Shown here piece by piece: positions 6,627 through 11,997 of a stretch of DNA of 11,997 nucleotides. The DNA comes from Pseudomonadota bacterium (GTDB lineage: Bacteria; Desulfobacterota; Desulfovibrionia; Desulfovibrionales; Desulfovibrionaceae), in the NCBI GenBank assembly GCA_023390395.1, contig JAEWCY010000095.1, forward strand, positions 1-11,997, given 5' to 3'. Position 1 is the stretch's first letter. Each line of letters starts with the position of its first letter. The notes under the pieces are model-generated. The model saw only the letters and a program-made list of their open reading frames with translations. It did no database searches and was not told where the DNA came from. The position numbers and the translations under genes were made by a program.

Positions 6627-6674
6627 CCATCTCTTATGCTCCGGGCATGTCCCCGAGAGCATGAGGATGGAACC

Positions 6675-7463
6675 ATGAACGACTTGCGCCACGTCCTGGT
6701 CGTGGAAGACAGCCGCGTCCAGGCCAAGATCATCAGCCAGCACATCGCCGAGGCCACGCCCTTTCCCACCCTGGTGGCCCACACCCTGGCCGAGGCCAGG
6801 GAGATCATGACGCAGCAGCGCGAGGCCATCTTCGTGGCCATCCTCGACCGCAACCTGCCCGACGACGAGGACGGCGGCATCGTGCCCCTGGCCACTTCGC
6901 TCGGCATCCCCTCGGTGGTCATGACCGCCACCTTCGACGAGGAGGTGCGCCAGAAACTCCTGGAACAAAACGTGGTGGACTACTTCGTCAAGACCATGTC
7001 CGAGATGGCGGCCATGGAGCGGCTCATCGAGCGGCTGTACAAGAACCAGTTCGTCAAGGCGCTGGTGGTGGACGACTCCAAGCTCTTCCGCCATCACCTC
7101 ACGCGGCTGCTGACCAACCTCAACCTCCAGGTGCTGGAGGCCGAGGACGGCCGGCAGGCCCTGGACGTGCTGCGCGGGGAGGAGGGCGTCAGCCTCGTGG
7201 TCACGGACTACAACATGCCAAACCTCGACGGATTCGGCTTCATCGAGGAACTGCGCGCCACTTGGCCCAAGGACAAGCTGGCCGTCATCGGCGTCTCCGC
7301 CGAAGGCGGGGCGCAGACCGTCAAGTTCCTCAAGGTCGGGGCCAACGACTTCCTGGTCAAGCCCGTGCAGGCCGAGGAATCCATCTGCCGGGTCCACCAG
7401 CAGCTGGACATGCTGGAGATCCTGGCCAACTACCGCGAACTGTGCGCCAAGGCAGGGCAGTAG
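6675..7463 (+). CDS. Response regulator with two receiver domains and no output domain
   Basis: A 262-residue cytoplasmic signalling protein made of two CheY-like receiver domains in tandem. Domain 1 (residues ~5-122): acidic pair E11-D12, phospho-acceptor D58 (AILDRNLPDD), T84 and K106. Domain 2 (~128-250): D133-D134, acceptor D178 (VTDYNMPNLDG), S208 and K229 (FLVKP). Both have every residue needed to be phosphorylated. No DNA-binding, GGDEF, HD-GYP or other output domain follows; the protein stops after a short helical tail. Similar tandem receivers often precede GGDEF domains in deltaproteobacteria, so this could be a phosphate sink, a protein-interaction switch or a reduced form of such a protein. 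No histidine kinase is beside it. The start ATG has a weak GAGGATGG site; the longer upstream extension is rejected because homology begins at DLRHVLVVEDS. Its end overlaps the probable start of pbpC. Confidence 0.92.
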   Translation: MNDLRHVLVVEDSRVQAKIISQHIAEATPFPTLVAHTLAEAREIMTQQREAIFVAILDRNLPDDEDGGIVPLATSLGIPSVVMTATFDEEVRQKLLEQNVVDYFVKTMSEMAAMERLIERLYKNQFVKALVVDDSKLFRHHLTRLLTNLNLQVLEAEDGRQALDVLRGEEGVSLVVTDYNMPNLDGFGFIEELRATWPKDKLAVIGVSAEGGAQTVKFLKVGANDFLVKPVQAEESICRVHQQLDMLEILANYRELCAKAGQ

Positions 7464-9802
7464 ACGGCGCGGCCGCCTCGCGACGCCGCCCGTTGCGCCG
7501 CTTCGTTCCGGTCGCCGCCTGCCTGGCCGTCCTGTTGGCGGCCGCCGTCGTCCTGCGCCTGGCCACGGCCGCGCCGCCTTTTCCCCTGGCCGTGCTCTCC
7601 CCGCCGGGGGCCGCCGTGGTCGCGGCCCGAAACGGCGCGCCCCTGCGACTCTACCTCGCCCCGGACGAGGCCTGGCGCTTTCCCACCCGCCTTGCCGCCG
7701 TGGCCCCCATCCTGCCGCGGCTGGTGATCGCGGCCGAGGACCGGCATTTCTACCGCCACCCCGGGGTCAACCCCCTGTCCCTGGCCCGGGCCGCGATTTC
7801 GAACCTCCTCGCCGGCCGCGTGGTCTCGGGCGGGTCCACCATCACCATGCAGCTGGCCCGGCTGGCCGAGCCCAAGGCCCGCACCCTGGCCGGCAAGCGG
7901 CGCGAGGCCCTGGCCGCCCTGGCCCTGGAGCGGCGGCTGTCCAAGGAGGCCATCCTCGAGCGCTACCTCAACATGGCCCCCTACGGCGGCAACATCGTGG
8001 GCGTGGGCGCGGCCAGCCTGCTCTACTGCGGCAAGACCCCGGACCGGCTGTCCCTGGCCGAGGCGGCCCTTTTCGCCGTGCTGCCGCGCGCGCCAAGCGC
8101 CCTGGACCCGGTGCGCCATCCCGCCCGGGCCAAGGCCGCCCGCGACGCGCTGCTCGCGCGCATGGCCAGGCTGGGGGTGGTCACGGCCGCGGAGGCGGCC
8201 GAGGCCATGGCCGCGCCCGTGCCGCGAAAGCTCATGGAGCCGCCGTTTCTCGCGCCGCAGTTCAGCGACATGGCCAGGGAGGCGGCAGGCAAGGCCGTGC
8301 GCGTGGACACGACCCTGGACCCGTCGCTGCAAAAGGCCGTGGCCGACCTGCTGCGCGGCCGCAGGAGCGCGCTGGCCGCCCAGGGCATCGGGGCCGTGGC
8401 CGCCGTGGTCCTGGACGTGGCCAGCCGCGACGTCCTGGCCCTGGTCGGCTCCACGGACTTTTTCGGCGACGCCCGCTTCGGCCAGATCAACGGCGCGACC
8501 ATCCGCCGCTCGCCGGGCTCGGCGCTCAAGCCCTTCCTTTACGCCATGGCCCTGGACGCCGGCCTGGTCTTTCCCCAAAGCCAGCTCCTGGACGTCCCCA
8601 CGGCCTTCGGCGGCTACAAGCCCAAGAATTACGACGGCCTCTACCGCGGCCGGGTGACCACCGAGCAGGCGCTCACGGCCTCCCTCAACGTGCCGGCGGT
8701 GCGGCTTTTAAACGACGTGGGCCCGGGGCGCTTCCTGGACCAGCTGCGCCGGGAGGGCTTTGCCAGCCTGGACCGACCGGCCGAGCATTACGGCCTGTCT
8801 TTGGTGCTCGGCGGCGGCGAGGTGACGCTTCTTTCCCTGGCCGACGCCTATGCCGACCTGGCCGGCGGCGGCGAGCACCGGCCGCCCCGGCTGCTCCTGG
8901 CCACGCCTTCCGTTCCGGCCACGCGGCTTTACTCCCCCGAGGCCAGCGCGCTGGTCACCGAGATGCTCGCCAAGGTGGAGCGGCCGGACCTGCCCACTTC
9001 CTGGGAGCGCGCCCTGGCCGTGCCGGCCGTGGCCTGGAAGACCGGAACGTCCTACGGCCACCGCGACGCCTGGGCCGTGGGCTACAGCGCCGACCGGGTC
9101 ATCGCCGTATGGGTCGGCAACATGGACGGGACGCCGGTCAAGGGCATCTCGGGCGCGGTCCACGCCGGGCCGATCCTCTTCGAGCTTTTCCGGGCCGTGG
9201 AGCCGCGCGGCTCGCGCCTGGCCATGCCGGCCTGGCTCAACATCCGCGAGGTGGAGGTCTGCGCCGAAAGCCGCCAACTGGCCGGCCCGGACTGCCCCCG
9301 GCGCGTCACGGCCAGGATCATCCCCGGCGTGACCCGGCTCGCCCCCTGTCCGGTGCACCGGCGCCAGCTCGTGGACGCGGCCACGGGACGGGCCCTTTCC
9401 GCCGACTGCCTGGACGGGCGCGAGGCCGCGTCCGTGGTCGTGGCCCGCTACCCTGCCGAACTCGTGTCCTACTGGCGGGCCGTGGGCATCCCCTTCGAGG
9501 CCCCGCCCGAGCCCGAGCCGGGCTGCGGCGCGCCGTCGGGCACAGGACCCCGCGTGGTCTCGCCAAGCCCGGCCACGCCCTACGTCTTTCGGCGCGACGT
9601 GCCGGCGTCGCTGCAGCGCATCGCCCTGACCGCCGCCGCCCCTGCCGACAGCCGCCGGCTTTCCTGGTATGTGGACGGCGAGCTTACCGCCCAGGGCGGG
9701 CCGGCCGAACGCCTTTTCTGGGAACCGGCCCCGGGCCGCCACCGCGTGGTGTGCGTGGACGACCTGGGCCGCACCGACGCCGTGACCGTGGGCGTCGAAT
9801 AG
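7442..9802 (+). CDS. pbpC: Penicillin-binding protein 1C, bifunctional glycosyltransferase/transpeptidase
   Basis: A ~770-residue class A penicillin-binding protein that polymerises and crosslinks peptidoglycan from the outer face of the inner membrane. In order: a basic N-terminus and one membrane anchor (FVPVAACLAVLLAAAVVL); a GT51 glycosyltransferase with AAEDRHFYRHPGVNPLS (catalytic Glu at ~7738), GGSTITMQLARL and KEAILERYLNMAPYGG; a transpeptidase with SALK (nucleophile Ser codon 8519), SLN (8681) and KTGTSYGHRDAWAVGYS (Lys codon 9038); and a C-terminal BiPBP_C beta domain (SPATPYVFRRDVPAS to VDDLGRTDAVTV) that marks the 1C subtype. All active-site motifs are intact. The start is uncertain: GTG at 7442 gives 786 residues and overlaps the regulator by 22 bases, TTG at 7493 gives 769 residues, close to E. 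coli PBP1C; neither has a good ribosome-binding site. The alpha-2-macroglobulin gene that accompanies pbpC in many bacteria is absent here. Confidence 0.95.
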   Translation: MRQGRAVDGAAASRRRPLRRFVPVAACLAVLLAAAVVLRLATAAPPFPLAVLSPPGAAVVAARNGAPLRLYLAPDEAWRFPTRLAAVAPILPRLVIAAEDRHFYRHPGVNPLSLARAAISNLLAGRVVSGGSTITMQLARLAEPKARTLAGKRREALAALALERRLSKEAILERYLNMAPYGGNIVGVGAASLLYCGKTPDRLSLAEAALFAVLPRAPSALDPVRHPARAKAARDALLARMARLGVVTAAEAAEAMAAPVPRKLMEPPFLAPQFSDMAREAAGKAVRVDTTLDPSLQKAVADLLRGRRSALAAQGIGAVAAVVLDVASRDVLALVGSTDFFGDARFGQINGATIRRSPGSALKPFLYAMALDAGLVFPQSQLLDVPTAFGGYKPKNYDGLYRGRVTTEQALTASLNVPAVRLLNDVGPGRFLDQLRREGFASLDRPAEHYGLSLVLGGGEVTLLSLADAYADLAGGGEHRPPRLLLATPSVPATRLYSPEASALVTEMLAKVERPDLPTSWERALAVPAVAWKTGTSYGHRDAWAVGYSADRVIAVWVGNMDGTPVKGISGAVHAGPILFELFRAVEPRGSRLAMPAWLNIREVEVCAESRQLAGPDCPRRVTARIIPGVTRLAPCPVHRRQLVDAATGRALSADCLDGREAASVVVARYPAELVSYWRAVGIPFEAPPEPEPGCGAPSGTGPRVVSPSPATPYVFRRDVPASLQRIALTAAAPADSRRLSWYVDGELTAQGGPAERLFWEPAPGRHRVVCVDDLGRTDAVTVGVE

Positions 9803-9821
9803 ACAAAGGAGGGAGCGCCTC

Positions 9822-10115
9822 ATGAGCGCCGTGCTGGATTTCTCCATCTTTCCGCTGGACAAGGGCGACAGCCTTTCGGAGTACGTGGCCCGGGCCGTGC
9901 GCATCATCAAGGAGAGCGGGCTGCCCTACGTCTTCTCCCCCATGTCGACCAGCGTCGAGGGCGAGTGGGACGAGGTCATGGCCCTGGTGACCCGGTGCAA
10001 GGACGCCCTGGCCGCGGACTGCAGCCGCATCCACGTGGTCATCCGCGTGGACCTGCGCGACGGCCCGTCCGGGCGGCTGGCGGCCAAGGTCCGGGCCGTG
10101 GAGGAAAAACTGTAG
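9822..10115 (+). CDS. MTH1187-type thiamine-binding protein
   Basis: A 97-residue protein of the MTH1187/YkoF-like family (formerly DUF77), small ferredoxin-fold proteins that form tetramers; related proteins bind thiamine or its hydroxymethylpyrimidine part. Typical features are an N-terminal strand VLDFSIFPLDKGDSLSEYV, a helix ending IKESGLPYVFSPMSTSVEGEWDEV (this block is the family signature), and a final strand SRIHVVIRVDLRDG before the C-terminal helix. The length is full. It starts 19 bases after pbpC with AAAGGAGG in the gap, a strong ribosome-binding site, so co-transcription with pbpC is likely. Why a thiamine-related protein sits among cell-wall genes is not clear from sequence; no thiamine genes or TPP riboswitch are visible in the window. 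Cytoplasmic; no signal peptide. Confidence 0.88.
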   Translation: MSAVLDFSIFPLDKGDSLSEYVARAVRIIKESGLPYVFSPMSTSVEGEWDEVMALVTRCKDALAADCSRIHVVIRVDLRDGPSGRLAAKVRAVEEKL

Positions 10116-10191
10116 AAACCGTGCGGTCCGGGCCGCGACCGTTGCCAAGGCCCCGCGCCGGCGTTACACCGTTGCGACAAGCGGCAGCCGC

Positions 10192-10221
10192 GGCCCGACC
10201 GGGAAACGCCCCGGCCGGGCC
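10192..10221 (+). other. GC-rich hairpin in the gap before the membrane protein gene
   Basis: Arms 10192-10203 and 10210-10221 pair over 12 positions with one A-C mismatch and a 6-nt loop (AAACGC). It lies 76 bases after the thiamine-binding protein stop and 32 bases before the next start codon. No T-run follows, so it may be a weak or factor-dependent terminator or a 5' leader structure. The rest of the 138-base gap shows nothing I can name. Confidence 0.4.
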
Positions 10222-10253
10222 AAACCCACCACGCAAACTCCCAGGAGTGAGCC

Positions 10254-10985
10254 ATGCTCGATCAGTTGGCGAAAATGGACATGAGCATCTACTTCCAGAC
10301 CGTCGTCTTCCTCGTCTTCCTCGCCCTGATGCTGCGGCTGCACTGGAAGATGGGTTCTTTCGCCCACATCTTCGCCAACGCCCTGCGCTACGCCGTGCTG
10401 CTGTTCGTCTTCATCTACCTGTTCCTCAACTGGGCCAGCGACGTCAATCCGAGCCTGCGCAGCAGCAGCATCCTCATCATGACGCTCATCAACGTCTACC
10501 TGCTGTGGCAGGTCATCGTGGCCGCCGTGGAGCTGCCCTACCGCCGGGCCCTGGCCGGCTGCGTGGACGGCATCTGCACGGGCACGGACCTGGAGCGGGC
10601 CTTCGCCACGGGCAAGCGCTTCTACAAGCTGCGCTACTTCTGGACCTCCCTGGCCAGCGGCAACGCCCCCTGGCGCTTCCTGCGCGGCATCGCCGCCGAG
10701 CGCACCCGCGACGACCTGCACCGGGTGTTCGTGAGCCTGGACCCCAAGGCGTCGGTCTTCGGCGCGAGCCTTTTCACCCACTACCTCAAGCACCGCCTGG
10801 ACGCGGACAAGGGCCAGCCGGCGGAGAAGCGCGCCGAGCGCCTGCGCCTGGTCGAGGCCCTGGAAAAGGACGCCTGGCTTTCGGAAAATACCGGCGAGTT
10901 CCTGCATCTGCTGCTCACCGCACCCGAAGACCTCCAGGAGGCCGGGCTCAAGACCGCCCTCAAGGACGCCGGCAAACTGGCCTGA
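10254..10985 (+). CDS. Three-helix membrane protein of unknown function
   Basis: I do not recognise this 243-residue protein. Three hydrophobic helices lie at about residues 12-29, 44-61 and 72-92, so the N-terminal ~95 residues are embedded in the inner membrane. The remaining ~150 residues are soluble, charged and mostly helical (GKRFYKLRYFWTSL, RRHL-like and KRAERLRLVEALEKD stretches), with no catalytic motif I can identify. Two cysteines sit close together in GCVDGICTG just after the third helix. ATG at 10254 has CAGGAG a few bases upstream. It is followed 26 bases later by the amidase gene and comes after pbpC and the thiamine-binding protein. The setting suggests an envelope role, but that is context only. 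Codon use (GC-rich third positions) matches its neighbours, so recent transfer is unlikely. Confidence 0.85.
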   Translation: MLDQLAKMDMSIYFQTVVFLVFLALMLRLHWKMGSFAHIFANALRYAVLLFVFIYLFLNWASDVNPSLRSSSILIMTLINVYLLWQVIVAAVELPYRRALAGCVDGICTGTDLERAFATGKRFYKLRYFWTSLASGNAPWRFLRGIAAERTRDDLHRVFVSLDPKASVFGASLFTHYLKHRLDADKGQPAEKRAERLRLVEALEKDAWLSENTGEFLHLLLTAPEDLQEAGLKTALKDAGKLA

Positions 10986-11011
10986 CCGGCCGGACGGCCC
11001 TCCTTTGCCTC

Positions 11012-11776
11012 ATGCGCACACGCGTCGCCCTTCTCTCCCTCTGCCTGCTCCTCCTGGCCGCGTCCGCCGCCTGGGCGACGGACGCGGCCAGGGCGCGTTG
11101 CGAGCCGGCCGCCCTGGCCGTGGCCGTGGACGCCGGGCACGGGCCGGGCATCCCCGGCGCGACCAGCGCCCGGGGCGTGCCCGAATACGACTTCAACCTG
11201 CGCTTGGCCAAGGAACTCGTCTCCGCCCTGCACGCCGCCGGCTTTCCCAAGGCCTTCCTCCTGGAGCCCAAGGGCGAGGACCTGCCCCCGGCCGCCCGGG
11301 CGGCCCGGGCCAACGCCGCCGGGGCCGGGCTGCTGCTCTCCGTCCACCACGACTCCGTCCAGCCCCAGTTTCTGGAAACCTGGACCGTGGACGGCCGCGC
11401 CCGGCGCTATTGCGACCGCTTCGCCGGCTATTCGATCTTCTATTCCCAGCGCAACCCCGACGCGGCCCAGAGCCTGGAACTGGCGAAAACCATCGGCCGC
11501 GAGCTGACCGGGGCCGGGCTCCGTTTCACCCGCCACCACGCCGCCGACATCCCGGGCGAACGCCGCCCCCTGGTGGACGAAACCGTGGGCGTCTACCGCT
11601 ACGACGGCCTGGCCGTGCTGGCCGGCGCGCGCATGCCGGCCGTGCTTACCGAGGCCGGGGTCATCGTCAACCGCGACGAGGAACTGGCCCTGTCCGGGGA
11701 CGAGCGCCGACAAATAACCGCCCGGGCCATGGCCAAGGCGGTCGCGTCCTGGTGCGCCGCGCCAAAGGCGCGCTAG
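11012..11776 (+). CDS. Exported N-acetylmuramoyl-L-alanine amidase (Amidase_3)
   Basis: A 254-residue zinc amidase that cleaves the bond between N-acetylmuramic acid and the stem peptide in periplasmic peptidoglycan. A signal peptide covers residues 1-22 (VALLSLCLLLLAASAAWA, cleavage before TDAA). Zinc ligands are H43 (VAVDAGHGP), E58 (GVPEYDFNL) and H112 (LLLSVHHDS), and the catalytic Glu is in VLTEAGVIVN near the C-terminus. The usual SIHAN after the second His is replaced by SVHHDS. There is no AMIN, SH3 or LysM wall-binding domain. The insert between H112 and the catalytic Glu (WTVDGRARRYCDRFAGYSIFY etc.) resembles amidases that need activation, but I cannot assign a group. The start lacks a good ribosome-binding site. 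The TAG stop at 11774-11776 is formed by the left border of a mobile element, so the natural C-terminus may have been altered, although every catalytic residue is upstream of it. Confidence 0.9.
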   Translation: MRTRVALLSLCLLLLAASAAWATDAARARCEPAALAVAVDAGHGPGIPGATSARGVPEYDFNLRLAKELVSALHAAGFPKAFLLEPKGEDLPPAARAARANAAGAGLLLSVHHDSVQPQFLETWTVDGRARRYCDRFAGYSIFYSQRNPDAAQSLELAKTIGRELTGAGLRFTRHHAADIPGERRPLVDETVGVYRYDGLAVLAGARMPAVLTEAGVIVNRDEELALSGDERRQITARAMAKAVASWCAAPKAR

Positions 11777-11783
11777 TGTGGCG

Positions 11784-11817
11784 TTCTGTAAAAAATATGG
11801 TAATATTTTTTACAGAA
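11784..11817. repeat. Perfect 15-bp hairpin at the left end of the element
   Basis: Arms TTCTGTAAAAAATAT (11784-11798) and its exact complement (11803-11817) with a GGTA loop. It lies eight bases after the amidase stop and could shield the 3' end of that transcript, though no T-run follows on the plus strand. Confidence 0.8.
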
Positions 11818-11838
11818 AAATAATTATTCCATATTGTT

Positions 11839-11872
11839 GTTCTCGAAATTCATATGCACGAATTTCGAGAAC
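11839..11872. repeat. Perfect 13-bp hairpin at the right end of the element
   Basis: Arms GTTCTCGAAATTC (11839-11851) and its exact complement (11860-11872) with loop ATATGCAC. The outer bases of the right arm belong to the terminal inverted repeat. Its sequence is unrelated to the left hairpin apart from the shared terminal-repeat bases. Confidence 0.8.
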
Positions 11873-11881
11873 GCGACACTA

Positions 11882-11997
11882 GGCCGTGTAGACATTTACC
11901 GTAGCCAGACAGCTATCGCCGCCACATGGAGAAACGACAAGTATGCGATGGCCAGCTTGTCATATCGTGTGGCAATTCTCCTAAACTGCTTGATCTT
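11882..11997 (-). mobile_element. End of an IS5-like insertion sequence, cut by the window edge
   Basis: GC content here is 58 of 116 bases, lower than the flanking genes and higher than the adjacent AT-rich element. It contains the 3' end of a transposase gene whose stop is 14 bases from the presumed IS tip. The probable terminal repeat begins GGCCGTGTAGACATTTACC at 11882, but the other end lies outside the window, so the tip is inferred from compactness and from the abrupt border with the neighbouring element's CTAG. Confidence 0.6.
11896..11997 (-). CDS. IS5-family transposase, C-terminal fragment
   Basis: Only the last 33 codons are inside the window, read leftward from 11997 to the TAA at 11898-11896. 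They translate to KIKQFRRIATRYDKLA followed by IAYLSFLHVAAIAVWLR. This matches the usual tail of IS5-family (IS427-like) DDE transposases: the R-I-A-T-R-Y-D-K block after the catalytic Glu, then a hydrophobic helix ending in WLR. The DDE residues are beyond the edge, so whether the gene is intact cannot be judged. The start is off the window. Base composition differs from the chromosomal genes, in line with an acquired element. Confidence 0.8.
   Translation of the reverse strand, partial: KIKQFRRIATRYDKLAIAYLSFLHVAAIAVWLR

Larger units (their letters stand above)
11774..11881. mobile_element. AT-rich MITE-like element with terminal inverted repeats and two hairpins
   Basis: A 108-bp non-coding element bounded by TA on both sides. 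The ends are inverted repeats: CTAGTGTGGCGTTCTG (11773-11788) against CTAGTGTCGCGTTCTC read backwards from 11882 to 11867, 14 of 16 identical. It holds 33 G+C of 108 bases in otherwise strongly GC-rich DNA. Each end folds on itself: arms 11784-11798/11803-11817 (15 bp perfect, loop GGTA) and 11839-11851/11860-11872 (13 bp perfect, 8-nt loop), and both stems include part of the terminal repeat. No ORF fits inside. TA flanks and CTAG ends are as expected for IS630/Tc1-mariner-type movement, so it is probably a non-autonomous derivative moved by a transposase encoded elsewhere; the family is inferred. Confidence 0.7.

Noticed and set aside
9965..10985. Plus-strand open frame leading into the amidase gene
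   Set aside because: The first ~350 codons are a shadow of the thiamine-binding and membrane protein genes; the true amidase begins at 11012 with a signal peptide.
11784..11817. Intrinsic terminator for the amidase gene
   Set aside because: The stem is A/T-rich and no T-run follows on the plus strand, so it does not meet the usual form, although it may still affect the transcript end.
11774..11881. CRISPR or attachment site at the right edge
   Set aside because: There is no repeated spacer pattern, tRNA or integrase; inverted ends with TA flanks fit a transposable element better.

Overview
The window is GC-rich bacterial DNA with densely packed genes. It suggests a Gram-negative anaerobe, most likely a sulfate-reducing deltaproteobacterium of the Desulfovibrio/Solidesulfovibrio type. 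The main support is a 2Fe-type desulfoferrodoxin (superoxide reductase) next to a ferritin, a ferredoxin-dependent 2-oxoacid oxidoreductase, a DsrE-family protein, a FlgO-domain envelope protein and a class II fructose bisphosphatase. The genus is inferred; there is no rRNA or other marker gene here.

Left part (1-5207). The 3' end of glpX (+) converges on a minus-strand block. Read in its own direction, that block is desulfoferrodoxin, ferritin, a strong intrinsic terminator, korA (fused gamma-alpha), korB, a SagB-type nitroreductase, and a small DsrE-like protein whose start codon overlaps the nitroreductase stop. The theme is redox: superoxide and iron handling, low-potential 2-oxoglutarate/succinyl-CoA chemistry, and two small redox proteins of unknown substrate. 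Two copies of a structured intergenic repeat follow the stops of glpX and korB.

Middle part (5432-7463). After a divergent intergenic region come two exported proteins in tandem on the plus strand, a proline/alanine-rich protein and a FlgO-domain protein. A cytoplasmic regulator with two complete receiver domains and no output domain follows.

Right part (7442-11776). This is a plus-strand run for the cell envelope: penicillin-binding protein 1C (overlapping the regulator's end), an MTH1187-type thiamine-binding small protein, an unrecognised three-helix membrane protein, and an exported N-acetylmuramoyl-L-alanine amidase. PBP1C builds and crosslinks peptidoglycan and the amidase cuts it, so this half looks like a wall-maintenance neighbourhood, although intergenic gaps argue against a single transcript throughout.

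Right edge (11773-11997). The composition changes abruptly. A 108-bp, AT-rich (33 G+C of 108) non-coding element with 16-bp terminal inverted repeats (14/16 match) and TA at both ends carries two perfect hairpins, one at each end. Its left border forms the amidase stop codon. It directly abuts what looks like the end of an IS5-like insertion sequence, whose transposase C-terminus runs off the window on the minus strand. This nested mobile-element junction is the least ordinary feature of the window. I found no evidence of a defence system, CRISPR array, prophage or tRNA/rRNA.
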